Below, piece by piece: positions 50,220 through 59,771 of a stretch of DNA of 64,000 nt; positions within the stretch are counted from its first letter, which is position 1; each line of letters starts with the position of its first letter. This DNA comes from Flavobacterium aciduliphilum. GTDB taxonomy: Bacteria; Bacteroidota; Bacteroidia; Flavobacteriales; Flavobacteriaceae. Where the stretch lies: contig NZ_QLSZ01000002.1 of the NCBI RefSeq assembly GCF_003268855.1, positions 124,001-188,000 on the forward strand, in the 5' to 3' direction. The notes under the pieces are model-generated. The model saw nothing but the letters and a program-made list of their open reading frames with translations. It made no database searches and was not told where the DNA came from. The position numbers and the translations under genes were made by a program.

Positions 50220-52052
50220 TTAAGGTTGTTTTTTGATAATTATTTTTTGATTGGTGTACTCGTTAAGACTCGTTATAATTTTTACAATATAAATCCCTTC
50301 GCTTAAAGTATTGGTAGAATATTCGTATTGATTTTGCTGGCCAACGGGACTATTGCTTAGAATTTCTTTTCCTAAAATATCATGCAAAGTAACGGATTGG
50401 ATATCAGTATTGAGTTTGTTTTCAATAGAAAGGGTTTGTGTTGCGTTGTTTTGAACAATTGTAAAATAATTTACTTGATTTGTAGGTGTTCTTAAAGCTT
50501 CATTTTTGAAGGTGATTTCATAACGATTGTTTGTCGTTCCACTGTCTACAGAAAATTCATAGATCGCATTTTTAATATCATGATACAAATCGGTTTGTTT
50601 ATCATGAAGATATACATTTTCAGCCTGATTAAAATTGATAATATCGGCTACGGTAAGTTTTATGGAAGCGGTTTCATCTGATTTAAATCCAATAGGGATT
50701 TTCTTATTTTCGTCAAAAGTTGTAATATTAATGACGTATCCCTCGTTGTTTAATAAAAAATACATATCGATTGGTGTTCCATCGTCTGGGCTTTTGGCGT
50801 CCATAGCATGGTCGACGCCATCAGTAGCATTGTCGTCAAAAGCGAGTACCATTTGTTTAATCGCTTGATTATTTAGAAGCGAATTGAATTTTATTTGTGG
50901 GACTTCTTGGGTACTTACGGTTGTGTAATCAAACCCAGACACTGATAGTATCTCAGGTAGGTGATTGTTGACACTCTGTAGCACGTTGTAACCATTTTTT
51001 TCAAAAACTGAGGTTGCAGCATTTTCTTTTTGATAGACACGATAGGAATTTTTCATCGTAACCGTACTTCCAGAAGCATTTCCTTCAATCATAAATCCTT
51101 GTCCAATAGGAGAAAAATAACGAGCATAACTATTATTGGGAGTACTTACAACCCCGAGTTGATTTCCTGCACTGTCAAAGGCATAAAATGTAGCAGGAAC
51201 ATAAATTCCTGTGCCTCCTCTGGAAACTGGGGAAAAAGTACTATAGCCTCCTCGATAGTTTGCAATTAGGTGTGAATTAACTGTTTTGTCTTGTTCCCAA
51301 AAATAGGCTACTCCTGTACAATTTGTGGCATTGGTTAAAAAAGCAGATAAATCTATCGCTGAGGGATAGGGATTTCCAGTTAGTGTATATTTTCCATTCG
51401 CTACATTTATGGTTATATCACCATCATTAGGTTTTCCTCTAAAATCATAGCGCTGTTTACTTCCAGGGTTATTGGTAGTTGTTTCTCCTGGATTTGTGGT
51501 GTCAGTGCCACTTGTACCTTTCATGGTAAAACCTTGTCCAGGAGTAATATTGGTACTCGATCCTGTATAAAACCAATCAGAATAGGTAAGCGAAGATAAA
51601 AATCTCCAAATCCAATATGGAGCAATTGACAAGGTGCCTGTGCTGCAACTGCCATTGTAATTGTTTGTAGGTAAAATGGTTGCTGCAGTACTGGCCGTGC
51701 TTGTTGTTGGGACGTTTAACATACTAATCCCAAAATTTTCATTACCCACAGCCGCTGAGGCATTTCCTATTGGAGAACACCAATAATTGTAGGCATAATT
51801 ATTTACAGAACCTTCTTGAAAAACAGATAGTTTTCCAATTCCTTTGTTGGTTGATGTGCTTGAAGTTCCTTGAAGGAGCTGCCCTTCATTTCTCAAATAA
51901 AGAGTACTGTTGGCTCCGTTTAATTCAATATTACCTTTTACATATACCATCGCTCCCTTGTTGAAAACATAGGTGTTGTTTTTAACATAAAGTTGTGCCA
52001 AACTCATTTGAAAAAAGAACAATAAAGAGAATATAAAAGTAATTTTTTTCAT
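50220..52052 (-). CDS. T9SS-secreted surface protein with type A sorting domain
   Basis: 610 residues. Signal peptide (MKKITFIFSLLFFFQMSLAQ). The mature start LYVKNNTYVFNKGAMVYVKGN and the following LYLRNEGQLLQG recall Bacteroidota exoproteins that display structural beta repeats. The middle is Ser/Thr/Asn/Tyr-rich with no catalytic motif seen. The C-terminal 75 residues are a T9SS sorting domain (SVTLHDILGKEIL, GIYIVKIITSLNEY, KKQP). Start at 52052 because the residues before it are not signal-like. Function: adhesion or extracellular matrix, inferred only. Confidence 0.85.
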   Translation of the reverse strand: MKKITFIFSLLFFFQMSLAQLYVKNNTYVFNKGAMVYVKGNIELNGANSTLYLRNEGQLLQGTSSTSTNKGIGKLSVFQEGSVNNYAYNYWCSPIGNASAAVGNENFGISMLNVPTTSTASTAATILPTNNYNGSCSTGTLSIAPYWIWRFLSSLTYSDWFYTGSSTNITPGQGFTMKGTSGTDTTNPGETTTNNPGSKQRYDFRGKPNDGDITINVANGKYTLTGNPYPSAIDLSAFLTNATNCTGVAYFWEQDKTVNSHLIANYRGGYSTFSPVSRGGTGIYVPATFYAFDSAGNQLGVVSTPNNSYARYFSPIGQGFMIEGNASGSTVTMKNSYRVYQKENAATSVFEKNGYNVLQSVNNHLPEILSVSGFDYTTVSTQEVPQIKFNSLLNNQAIKQMVLAFDDNATDGVDHAMDAKSPDDGTPIDMYFLLNNEGYVINITTFDENKKIPIGFKSDETASIKLTVADIINFNQAENVYLHDKQTDLYHDIKNAIYEFSVDSGTTNNRYEITFKNEALRTPTNQVNYFTIVQNNATQTLSIENKLNTDIQSVTLHDILGKEILSNSPVGQQNQYEYSTNTLSEGIYIVKIITSLNEYTNQKIIIKKQP

Positions 52053-52152
52053 ACCTAAATTGTTTGAGTTTATAAAAGTAATTTTTTTTTTTGAACGATG
52101 CAACTGTTGTTAAATAAATGAAAACTATTTCTTTCAATTTATTCAAAGTTGT

Positions 52153-52160
52153 TAAATTTG
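52153..52160 (+). promoter_or_regulatory. -7 element TAAATTTG of the DUF5522 gene
   Basis: Consensus TAnnTTTG ending five bases before the ATG at 52166, so the mRNA may be leaderless. The same distance is seen at 29638-29645. Confidence 0.45.
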
Positions 52161-52165
52161 TAGCT

Positions 52166-52375
52166 ATGAATGAAAAATTTAATTCAAAAGAGCTTTTAGA
52201 AGGAGAAGATTATTATCTTACCGTTGAAGGCTATCGATGTTTTACAGAAAAATACCATTTGAAAAGAGGCTATTGTTGCAAAAGCGGTTGCAAACATTGT
52301 CCTTATGGGTTTGATAAAAAAACGGGAGAAATGAAGAAAATGAACAATAGTAAACACAGTGACAAACCTAAATAG
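52166..52375 (+). CDS. DUF5522 family small Cys-rich protein
   Basis: 69 residues. EGEDYYLTVEGYRCFTEKYHLKRGYCCKSGCKHCPYGF is the whole conserved core: five Cys (CC, C-x-x-C and the preceding Cys) in a compact, probably metal-binding, unit. The upstream frame from 52118 is rejected because it overlaps the promoter and homologues begin close to 52166. Function unknown; it precedes hutU by 30 bases. Confidence 0.85.
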   Translation: MNEKFNSKELLEGEDYYLTVEGYRCFTEKYHLKRGYCCKSGCKHCPYGFDKKTGEMKKMNNSKHSDKPK

Positions 52376-52405
52376 CAACAAAAACAATAACAAACTACAT
52401 ATAAA

Positions 52406-54391
52406 ATGACATTTCAGGAACAAATTATGCAGGGAATTCCATCGGAGTTACCACAAGTAAAACCTTATGATGTAACCATCAATCATGCGCCAAAGCGAAA
52501 AGAGATACTCACCCCTGAGGAAAAAAAATTGGCTTTAAAAAACGCGTTACGCTATTTTGAACCCCAACATCATGCACAATTGCTTCCTGAATTTCAGAAC
52601 GAATTGGAAACTTATGGACGTATTTATATGTATCGTTTTCGTCCTGAGTACAGAATGTATGCTAGACCAATTTCGGAATATCCAGGAAAAAGTGAACAAG
52701 CTAAAGCCATCATGCTCATGATTCAAAATAATTTGGATTATGCAGTAGCACAACATCCTCACGAATTGATTACCTATGGCGGTAATGGTGCTGTTTTCCA
52801 AAATTGGGCACAGTATCTTTTAACGATGCAGTATTTGTCACAAATGACAGATGAACAAACGTTAGTCATGTATTCGGGACATCCTATGGGACTTTTTCCT
52901 TCCCATAAAGAAGCACCAAGGGTGGTAGTGACAAACGGTATGGTGATTCCAAATTATTCGAAGCCAGATGATTGGGAGCGCATGAATGCCTTGGGTGTGT
53001 CACAATACGGACAGATGACCGCAGGGAGTTATATGTACATTGGGCCACAAGGAATCGTTCATGGAACAACCATTACGGTTTTGAACGGTTTCAGGAAAAT
53101 TAAAAAGAATCCAAAAGGCGGATTATTTGTTACTTCTGGTCTTGGTGGAATGTCTGGAGCACAACCTAAAGCAGGAACAATTGCTGGGTGCGTAACCGTT
53201 TGTGCCGAAGTCAATCCAAAAATTACCCATATTCGTCATTCTCAAGGATGGATTAATGAAATTATTGAAAATATAGATGAATTAGTACCCCGAGTTAAAA
53301 AAGCATTAGCTCATGAAGAAACGGTTTCCATTGCCTATCTCGGAAACGTTGTAGACGTATGGGAGCGTTTTGATGAGGAAAATTTGCATATTGATTTAGG
53401 TTCCGACCAAACTTCGTTGCACAATCCTTGGGCAGGAGGATATTATCCAATAGGGTATACGTTTGAGGAATCTAATGAGATGATGGCAAACCATCCAGCA
53501 AAATTCAAAGAAGAAGTTCAAAAAACGCTCCGTCGACATGCTGATGCTATTAACAAACATACTGTAAAAGGAACGTATTTCTTTGATTATGGAAATGCGT
53601 TTTTACTAGAATCTTCAAGAGCCGGAGCCGATGTGTTACAAGAACATCCAACGTTGGGTAGGGAATTTAAATACCCAAGTTATGTGCAAGATATCATGGG
53701 ACCTATGTGTTTTGACTATGGTTTTGGCCCATTTAGATGGGTTTGTGCATCGGGAAATCCAGACGATTTGGTAAAAACGGATAAAATTGCCTGTGACGTA
53801 TTGGAAGAAATGATGAAAAATTCACCCGTTGAAATTCAGCAACAAATGGCTGATAACATTCAATGGATAAAAGGTGCTCAAGAAAATAAATTAGTTGTAG
53901 GGTCTCAAGCAAGAATCTTATATGCTGATGCGGAAGGACGTATCAAAATCGCAAAAGCTTTTAATGAAGCCATTGCAAAGGGCGAAATTGGGTTTGTGAT
54001 TTTGGGACGTGATCACCATGATGTTTCAGGAACAGATTCTCCATACAGAGAGACCTCAAATATTTATGATGGATCTCGTTTTACTGCCGATATGGCTATT
54101 CACAATGTTATTGGAGATAGTTTCCGTGGTGCCACATGGGTGTCTATACATAATGGCGGTGGCGTTGGTTGGGGAGAAGTAATCAATGGCGGATTTGGTA
54201 TGGTTCTTGACGGAACTCCAGAAGCATCGAGACGATTGGAGTCGATGCTTTTTTGGGATGTTAATAACGGGATATCTAGAAGAAGTTGGGCTAGAAATGA
54301 AGGCGCAATTTTTGCAATAAAAAGAGCTATGGAGACGCAACCTTTATTAAAAGTTACCATCCCTAATATAGTTGATGAAAATTTATTATAG
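52406..54391 (+). CDS. hutU: Urocanate hydratase
   Basis: 661 residues, longer than the roughly 555 of Pseudomonas HutU; I believe Flavobacteriia usually have this long form. HPHELITYGGNGAVFQNWAQY, TAGSYMYIGPQGIVHGT, GGLFVTSGLGGMSGAQPKA and FGPFRWVCASGNPDDL are conserved parts of the NAD-dependent enzyme that turns urocanate into imidazolonepropionate in histidine breakdown. Other hut genes are not in the window except possibly the arginase-family gene at 7833. Confidence 0.95.
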   Translation: MTFQEQIMQGIPSELPQVKPYDVTINHAPKRKEILTPEEKKLALKNALRYFEPQHHAQLLPEFQNELETYGRIYMYRFRPEYRMYARPISEYPGKSEQAKAIMLMIQNNLDYAVAQHPHELITYGGNGAVFQNWAQYLLTMQYLSQMTDEQTLVMYSGHPMGLFPSHKEAPRVVVTNGMVIPNYSKPDDWERMNALGVSQYGQMTAGSYMYIGPQGIVHGTTITVLNGFRKIKKNPKGGLFVTSGLGGMSGAQPKAGTIAGCVTVCAEVNPKITHIRHSQGWINEIIENIDELVPRVKKALAHEETVSIAYLGNVVDVWERFDEENLHIDLGSDQTSLHNPWAGGYYPIGYTFEESNEMMANHPAKFKEEVQKTLRRHADAINKHTVKGTYFFDYGNAFLLESSRAGADVLQEHPTLGREFKYPSYVQDIMGPMCFDYGFGPFRWVCASGNPDDLVKTDKIACDVLEEMMKNSPVEIQQQMADNIQWIKGAQENKLVVGSQARILYADAEGRIKIAKAFNEAIAKGEIGFVILGRDHHDVSGTDSPYRETSNIYDGSRFTADMAIHNVIGDSFRGATWVSIHNGGGVGWGEVINGGFGMVLDGTPEASRRLESMLFWDVNNGISRRSWARNEGAIFAIKRAMETQPLLKVTIPNIVDENLL

Positions 54392-54491
54392 TTTAAAGCT
54401 GTTTAAAATTTTGAGTGTTTAAAATATACTCAATCGAACTGTTTCAAACAATATAAACATTAAAGATTGTTAAACGATAAAATAATAAGCT

Positions 54492-55013
54492 ATGAAAACA
54501 CCAAAATTTTTAACACTTATTCTACTCTTAGTTCTCGCATCGTGCAGTTCGGTTCGAGTAAACTATGATTATGACAACAAGGCAAATTTCAACAGCTACA
54601 AAACGTATGCCTATTTGAAAAGTGCGGTGGATAAAGTTGAAATTTCCGACTTGGATAAGAAACGAATTTTACACGCTATTGATGAGGCTCTGGCTACAAA
54701 AGGGTTTTCAAAAAGCGAAACACCCGATGTGTTGGTGAGTATTTTCACAAAAGAAAGCCAGAGAGTCGATGTGTATAATAATGTTGGTTTTGGTTGGGGT
54801 TTTGGTTGGAGTCCATGGGGAATGGGATATTCGAATGTCTATACTACTCCAGAAGGAACGCTCTTCATTGATTTGATTGATGCAAAAACCAAAGAATTGA
54901 TTTGGCAAGGGGAAGGTACGGGCTATTTGACCAAAAATGCCGATGAAAAAGAGGCGCGAATCAAGGAATTTGTCGATAAAATATTGGCACAATATCCGCC
55001 TCAGAAAAAATAA
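54492..55013 (+). CDS. DUF4136 lipoprotein
   Basis: 173 residues. Lipobox LLVLASCSS, Cys18. After it come VRVNYDYDNKANFNSYKTYAY and FIDLIDAKTKELIWQGEGTGYL, the DUF4136 pattern. A Gly/Trp-rich run (FGWGFGWSPWG, about 99-109) is common in the family. Outer-membrane or periplasmic; function unknown. Confidence 0.92.
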   Translation: MKTPKFLTLILLLVLASCSSVRVNYDYDNKANFNSYKTYAYLKSAVDKVEISDLDKKRILHAIDEALATKGFSKSETPDVLVSIFTKESQRVDVYNNVGFGWGFGWSPWGMGYSNVYTTPEGTLFIDLIDAKTKELIWQGEGTGYLTKNADEKEARIKEFVDKILAQYPPQKK

Positions 55014-55022
55014 AAGTACAGC

Positions 55023-55055
55023 AAAGCTCATTGAATCAACAATGAGCTTTTTTTA
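55023..55055 (+). terminator. Terminator after the DUF4136 gene
   Basis: AAAGCTCATTG (55023-55033) pairs with CAATGAGCTTT (55040-55050), T run after. Confidence 0.85.
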
Positions 55056-55132
55056 TCTTGTTTTTTCAAATATATAGGGACAAAAAGAAAAATGTAAAAA
55101 CTCCATTAGTAAATCAATTTGTTGGAATAACT

Positions 55133-55140
55133 TATATTTG
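55133..55140 (+). promoter_or_regulatory. -7 element TATATTTG of the dehydrogenase gene
   Basis: Consensus; 20 bases before the ATG at 55160. Excludes the longer reading frame from 55058. Confidence 0.5.
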
Positions 55141-55159
55141 CACCACAAACAAACAAACT

Positions 55160-56386
55160 ATGAAAGAATTATTAAAAAAATTTGAAAATAAACAACCTGA
55201 AATTGTATTTAATTGGAAAGACTCTGAAACGGAAGCAGAAGGATGGACGGTTATCAATTCCTTACGTGGAGGTGCTGCTGGCGGTGGAACACGTATGCGA
55301 AAAGGGTTGGATATGAATGAAGTTTTGTCGTTGGCTAAAACTATGGAAGTGAAGTTTTCGGTTTCAGGACCTGCAATTGGAGGAGCCAAGTCTGGAATTA
55401 ATTTTGATCCCAACGATGCTAGAAAAGAAGGTGTATTAAAGAGATGGTATAAAGCGGTGTCGCCTTTATTAAAAAGCTATTACGGGACAGGAGGCGATTT
55501 AAATGTTGATGAAATTCACGAAGTTATTCCTTATACAGAAGAATGTGGCGTTTGGCATCCACAAGAAGGGGTGTTCAATGGGCATTTTATGCCTACTGAG
55601 GCCGATAAAATTAATAGAATTGGGCAATTACGACAAGGTGTCATCAAAGTCATAGAAAATCCTAAATTTTCTCCTGATGTTTTGAGAAAATATACAGTTG
55701 CGGATATGATAACGGGTTATGGAGTAGCTGAAGCGGTCCGTCATTATTATAATACGTATGGTGGGGATTTTCAAGGAAAAAAAGCAATTATTCAAGGTTT
55801 TGGAAATGTCGGTTCTGCAGCTGCCTTTTACTTAGCTGAAATGGGGGTTAAAATTGTAGGAATTATTGATAGAGAAGGAGGAGTTCTCAAAGAAGAAGGG
55901 TTTACATTTGATGAAATTCGGAAATTGTTTTTAAATAAAGACGGAAACAAGTTAGTTGCCGAAAATATGATTCCTTTTGAAGAGATTAATCGCAAAATCT
56001 GGACTATTGGTGCTGCTATTTTTGCTCCGTGTGCGGCTTCCAGATTGGTAACGCAAGACCAACTAAAAGCAATGATTTCCTCTGGATTGGAAGTAATATC
56101 TTGTGGAGCGAATGTACCTTTTGCGGACAAGGAGATTTTTTATGGTCCCATCATGGAAGCTACCGATGCTCAAGTTAGTTTGATTCCCGATTTTATTTCC
56201 AATTGTGGAATGGCTCGAGTTTTTGCTTATTTTATGGAAAAGAAAGTACTCATGACCGATGAGGCTGTTTTTTATGATATTTCTGAAACGATTAAGAAAG
56301 CTATTGAAAAAACTTTTGAAAAAAACCCATCAAAAAATAACTTGAGTGCCACAGCCTATGAGATAGCCTTAAACCAATTGATATAA
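55160..56386 (+). CDS. Glu/Leu/Phe/Val dehydrogenase
   Basis: 408 residues. GPAIGGAKSGINFDP contains the catalytic Lys region of the family, GGDLNVDEIHEVIPYTEECG is the substrate-side segment, and FGNVGSAAAFYLAEMG is the NAD Rossmann motif. It deaminates an amino acid (Glu, Leu, Val or Phe) with NAD(P). Length and the ICGANVPF-like ending suit either glutamate or leucine dehydrogenase. The start at 55160 follows the promoter. Next gene begins right after its stop. Confidence 0.9.
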   Translation: MKELLKKFENKQPEIVFNWKDSETEAEGWTVINSLRGGAAGGGTRMRKGLDMNEVLSLAKTMEVKFSVSGPAIGGAKSGINFDPNDARKEGVLKRWYKAVSPLLKSYYGTGGDLNVDEIHEVIPYTEECGVWHPQEGVFNGHFMPTEADKINRIGQLRQGVIKVIENPKFSPDVLRKYTVADMITGYGVAEAVRHYYNTYGGDFQGKKAIIQGFGNVGSAAAFYLAEMGVKIVGIIDREGGVLKEEGFTFDEIRKLFLNKDGNKLVAENMIPFEEINRKIWTIGAAIFAPCAASRLVTQDQLKAMISSGLEVISCGANVPFADKEIFYGPIMEATDAQVSLIPDFISNCGMARVFAYFMEKKVLMTDEAVFYDISETIKKAIEKTFEKNPSKNNLSATAYEIALNQLI

Positions 56387-57544
56387 TTGAAAGCAACCCT
56401 ACTTTTTAAATCTTTTTTTGAAAGCGAGAAAGCTGGGGGATTGGTATTGTTGTTTTGTACGATAGTTTCGTTATGTTTAACAAATAGCTCGTTTATATCT
56501 TCTTACGGAACCGTTTGGCATAATGAAATAGCAGGTCATTCGATCGAATTTTGGATCAATGATGGGTTGATGACTTTCTTTTTTTTACTTATTGGATTAG
56601 AATTAAAAAGAGAGTGGGTTGAAGGGGAACTTTCTAATATAAAAGATACTTTTTTACCCTTATTTGGTGCTGTAGGAGGTATGGTTCTTCCCGCTTTTTT
56701 ATTTTTTGTATGTAATTACAAGTCGAGCACAAGTTCTGGATTTGGAATTCCAATGGCAACAGACATTGCTTTTGCAATTGGAATTTTATCTTTATTAGGA
56801 AATAGAGTTCCTCTTGCACTTAAAGTTTTTTTAACAGCATTGGCGGTTATTGATGATTTAGGTGCTATAGTTATTATTGCGCTTTTTTATACCAAGACCT
56901 TACATTTAGTATATGCATTTTGGGCGTTCGTAGTGTTTTTGGGACTTTTGGTCCTTCATAAGTTTAATAAAAGTTCTTTGGTCTTTACGGCTATCGGAGG
57001 TTTTTTAATGTGGTATTTTATGCTTCATTCTGGAATTCATGCCACAATAGCTGGAATTTTGTTAGCATTTTCTATTCCATTGAATAAAAAAAGGAGCAAT
57101 GAATTGGCTCATAAACTTCAAATGAATTTACATATTCCAGTTGCTTTTTATGTAGTGCCTTTATTTGCTTTGTGTAATACAGCGATAGCAATTGATAAGC
57201 ATTGGACCTCTATTTTTCATGAAAACTATTCTTTAGGAATTATGATTGGACTTTGTGTAGGAAAACCTTTAGGAATCATAAGTTTTGCTTTTTTGAGTAT
57301 CAAGTTAAAACTGTCTAAGTTGCCAAGTAATGTCCAGTGGAATGATCTTTTTGGAGTAGCATTTTTAGGAGGGATAGGTTTTACGATGTCAATATTTATT
57401 ACTATTTTAGCTTTTCAAGACGTGGTGATTGTGAATAATGCTAAGTTTGTTATTGTAGTAGCATCATTAATTTCAGGGATTATTGGGTATTTGCTTTTAC
57501 GGAATACTAAAGCCAGAACAGCAAGTTTCAAAGACAATTTTTAA
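56387..57544 (+). CDS. nhaA: Na+/H+ antiporter NhaA
   Basis: 385 residues with about 11-12 hydrophobic segments. GLELKREWVEGEL, MATDIAFAIGIL and ALAVIDDLGAIVIIALFY contain the conserved Asp pair that binds Na+ in NhaA. The start is a TTG in the same frame as, and directly after, the stop codon of the dehydrogenase gene; no ATG lies early enough to keep the first membrane helix, and the residues after TTG (KATLLFKSFFESEKAGG) match the family N-terminus. Confidence 0.9.
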   Translation: MKATLLFKSFFESEKAGGLVLLFCTIVSLCLTNSSFISSYGTVWHNEIAGHSIEFWINDGLMTFFFLLIGLELKREWVEGELSNIKDTFLPLFGAVGGMVLPAFLFFVCNYKSSTSSGFGIPMATDIAFAIGILSLLGNRVPLALKVFLTALAVIDDLGAIVIIALFYTKTLHLVYAFWAFVVFLGLLVLHKFNKSSLVFTAIGGFLMWYFMLHSGIHATIAGILLAFSIPLNKKRSNELAHKLQMNLHIPVAFYVVPLFALCNTAIAIDKHWTSIFHENYSLGIMIGLCVGKPLGIISFAFLSIKLKLSKLPSNVQWNDLFGVAFLGGIGFTMSIFITILAFQDVVIVNNAKFVIVVASLISGIIGYLLLRNTKARTASFKDNF

Positions 57545-57579
57545 ATAATAGTTACGTTACTAAAGTAAAAATAGATAAG

Positions 57580-58503
57580 ATGAATTTTGAAGGCACACAT
57601 TCTGATAGAACAAAATCGCTCGTTATTGCTACGTTACTCTATGCTATACTGATTTTGATCATGTTTTTTATTCGTTTTTGGCCTCCTTCCAATGAAGAAC
57701 TAGAAGCGCTTATTGTTGGTGGAGGCGGAGGCGGTGTGACTGTAAATTTTGGTGACTCCGAATTAGGTTCTGGAAATGATTTTCAAAGTAAAGAACTTGA
57801 AATTACCCAAAATACTAAAAGTACGTCAGCACAACCTGTGGCAGATGATCCCATTTTGACTCAAGAGGATGAAGGTGATAAAACGGATGTGTCTATCCCA
57901 AAACAAGACCCTGTTAAAAATGTTAAAAACATAGTAAAGCCAAATATTACTAAACCCATAGAAGTAAAGAAACCAGTAGTTAGAAAAGTGGATGATGCAG
58001 TGGCTAATTTCATTAAAGGCAACAAAAAAGGAGGCGATGGAAATGATGCTGCATCAGGAAATAAAGGACGTTCAAATGGAGATATAAATTCTGATGGATA
58101 TTCAGGAACAGGAGGATCGGGTGGCGGTTCTGGAGGTGGCTCAGGTCCTGGAAAAGGAATAGGAACTGGACCAGGATCGGGAAGTGGAAGTGGTGGCGGA
58201 AGCGGAAGCGGAAATGGGAAAGGTGTTGGAATTGGTTATTCATTAGCAGGCCGACAAGCGGTAAACAAACCCAAACCTAATTATAATTGTAATGAAGAAG
58301 GAACCGTTGTTGTTCAAATAACAGTAGATAAAAACGGAAATGTAATTGATGCTAAACCAGGGTATAGAGGTACAACAAATACAGCACCTTGTTTGACAAA
58401 CCAAGCTAAATCAGCTGCAATGGAAACAAAATGGACTCCTAGCCCTGATGGACTTGAAAAGCAAGTAGGAACTATTAGATATAATTTTGAAATTAAAGAA
58501 TAG
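57580..58503 (+). CDS. TonB-type energy transducer with long Gly-rich linker
   Basis: 307 residues. A single membrane helix (about 15-36, ending FFIRFWPPS), a linker of acidic then basic residues, a Gly/Ser-rich stretch (about 150-222, largely GSG units), and a C-terminal TonB-like domain (about 225-307) with CNEEGTVVVQITVDKNGNVIDA. Forms a set with the convergent exbD and exbB (58554-59643). A second Ton system besides the one at 14000. Confidence 0.88.
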   Translation: MNFEGTHSDRTKSLVIATLLYAILILIMFFIRFWPPSNEELEALIVGGGGGGVTVNFGDSELGSGNDFQSKELEITQNTKSTSAQPVADDPILTQEDEGDKTDVSIPKQDPVKNVKNIVKPNITKPIEVKKPVVRKVDDAVANFIKGNKKGGDGNDAASGNKGRSNGDINSDGYSGTGGSGGGSGGGSGPGKGIGTGPGSGSGSGGGSGSGNGKGVGIGYSLAGRQAVNKPKPNYNCNEEGTVVVQITVDKNGNVIDAKPGYRGTTNTAPCLTNQAKSAAMETKWTPSPDGLEKQVGTIRYNFEIKE

Positions 58504-58520
58504 GTAAAAATAATGTCATA

Positions 58521-58549
58521 AAAAAAGAGGAATTAGCTTCCTCTTTTTT
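58521..58549. terminator. Bidirectional terminator between tonB and exbD
   Basis: AAAAAAGAGGAA (58521-58532) pairs with TTCCTCTTTTTT (58538-58549); serves both convergent transcripts. Confidence 0.8.
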
Positions 58550-58553
58550 AGTG

Positions 58554-58949
58554 TTACTTCGAATTGTTTGTAGCAATTACAAACTTTAATTTGTTTTTTA
58601 CTCCAATTTGTAATACATCGACTAAATCTTGAACTTGAAGATTGTAAGGAATTCGGATTACCACCGTTTGGTCCTTTGAACCTCCCATTTTTGATAATAA
58701 ATTGGGTTCGATTTGATCAAAAGAGACTTCGTCTTTGTCTAGATAATACCGTTTATCTTCGGTTATTGATAACGTAATTAATTGTTTGTTCGTTTTTTCG
58801 TTGGTCTTAGACTTAGGTAAAGTCATCTTAATCACGTTTGGATTTGCTAATGTCGAAATGATTAGGAAAAATAAAAGCAAGAAAAACATGATGTCACTCA
58901 ATGAAGAAGTCGCTACTTCTGCATGAAATCGTTTATTTCGTTTTACCAT
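58554..58949 (-). CDS. exbD: ExbD/TolR biopolymer transport protein
   Basis: 131 residues, normal length. TSSLSDIMFFLLLFFLIISTL is the single membrane helix with the conserved Asp. Periplasmic part with VVIRIPYNLQVQDLVDVL. Its start overlaps the exbB stop region by 17 bases, so translation is coupled. Confidence 0.92.
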   Translation of the reverse strand: MVKRNKRFHAEVATSSLSDIMFFLLLFFLIISTLANPNVIKMTLPKSKTNEKTNKQLITLSITEDKRYYLDKDEVSFDQIEPNLLSKMGGSKDQTVVIRIPYNLQVQDLVDVLQIGVKNKLKFVIATNNSK

Positions 58950-59643
58950 TTGGACGCTGAATTATGTTAACAAAATCTAATACTTGCTTCTGAATGGCAA
59001 GCGTAAAACTATCAATTCTTCCATTAAATAAATGATAGGCAGAATAAGCGATGATTCCTACAACTAGACCAGCCCCTGAGCTTATCATTTTTTCATACAA
59101 TCCACCAGAAATATTACCAATACTGATGTCTTCCGTTTGAGATATGCTGTAAAATATTTTAATAACTCCAGAAATAGTTCCAATGAATCCAAATGTAGGT
59201 GCAATCCCTGCGATAAGTCCGAGTTGACCCAGTTTTTTCTCCATTTCACCTACCTCAATATTAGCGGCACGCTCCATATTCGATTCAATTTCCGAAATGG
59301 GTCTTCCAATGGTTAATATGCCTTCTTTCAAAACATATCCCGATGCAGTTCCGTTTTTATCAGCAATAGCTACAGCGGCATCTAAATTTCCAGCATTTAA
59401 GTTCTCTCGAATGTCACGGATTAAATTTGGGTCGATCACCGCTCTTCTGTGTATGTAAAAGTAACGTTCCGCGATTATATAAAAGGTATAAAAAAGCAAC
59501 AATGCAATCGGAATTAAGAAAAATCCTCCTTTTAAAATAAAACCTAATACCGAAATTTCATTCGTCTTTATTGTGCCTTCAACAACAACACCCGCTGTTT
59601 TTGCAATAGTGTCATTTTGGACTTGTAGAAAAAAGTTGATCAT
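58933..59643 (-). CDS. exbB: MotA/TolQ/ExbB proton channel protein
   Basis: 236 residues, three hydrophobic segments (about 32-55, 144-166, 180-205). LGQLGLIAGIAPTFGFIGTISGVIKIFYSIS carries the ExbB core motif. Divergent from folC. Together with the preceding exbD and the convergent TonB it forms the second energising complex. Confidence 0.92.
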   Translation of the reverse strand: MINFFLQVQNDTIAKTAGVVVEGTIKTNEISVLGFILKGGFFLIPIALLLFYTFYIIAERYFYIHRRAVIDPNLIRDIRENLNAGNLDAAVAIADKNGTASGYVLKEGILTIGRPISEIESNMERAANIEVGEMEKKLGQLGLIAGIAPTFGFIGTISGVIKIFYSISQTEDISIGNISGGLYEKMISSGAGLVVGIIAYSAYHLFNGRIDSFTLAIQKQVLDFVNIIQRPNGKTK

Positions 59644-59771
59644 AATATTCCGTTTTAATTGATTTTGTTTTTAAAAATAATCTCAAATTTGCATTAAAGA
59701 TAAATTCTAATAGTATAGTAAACTACAAAATTGTAAAAATATTTTGTTTTAATGCGTTTTTATTTAAAATA

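Noticed and set aside
52053..52103. Longer start for the T9SS surface protein
   Set aside because: It places a charged stretch before a perfect signal peptide start at 52052.
55058..55159. N-terminal extension of the Glu/Leu dehydrogenase
   Set aside because: It spans the TATATTTG promoter and is not dehydrogenase-like.
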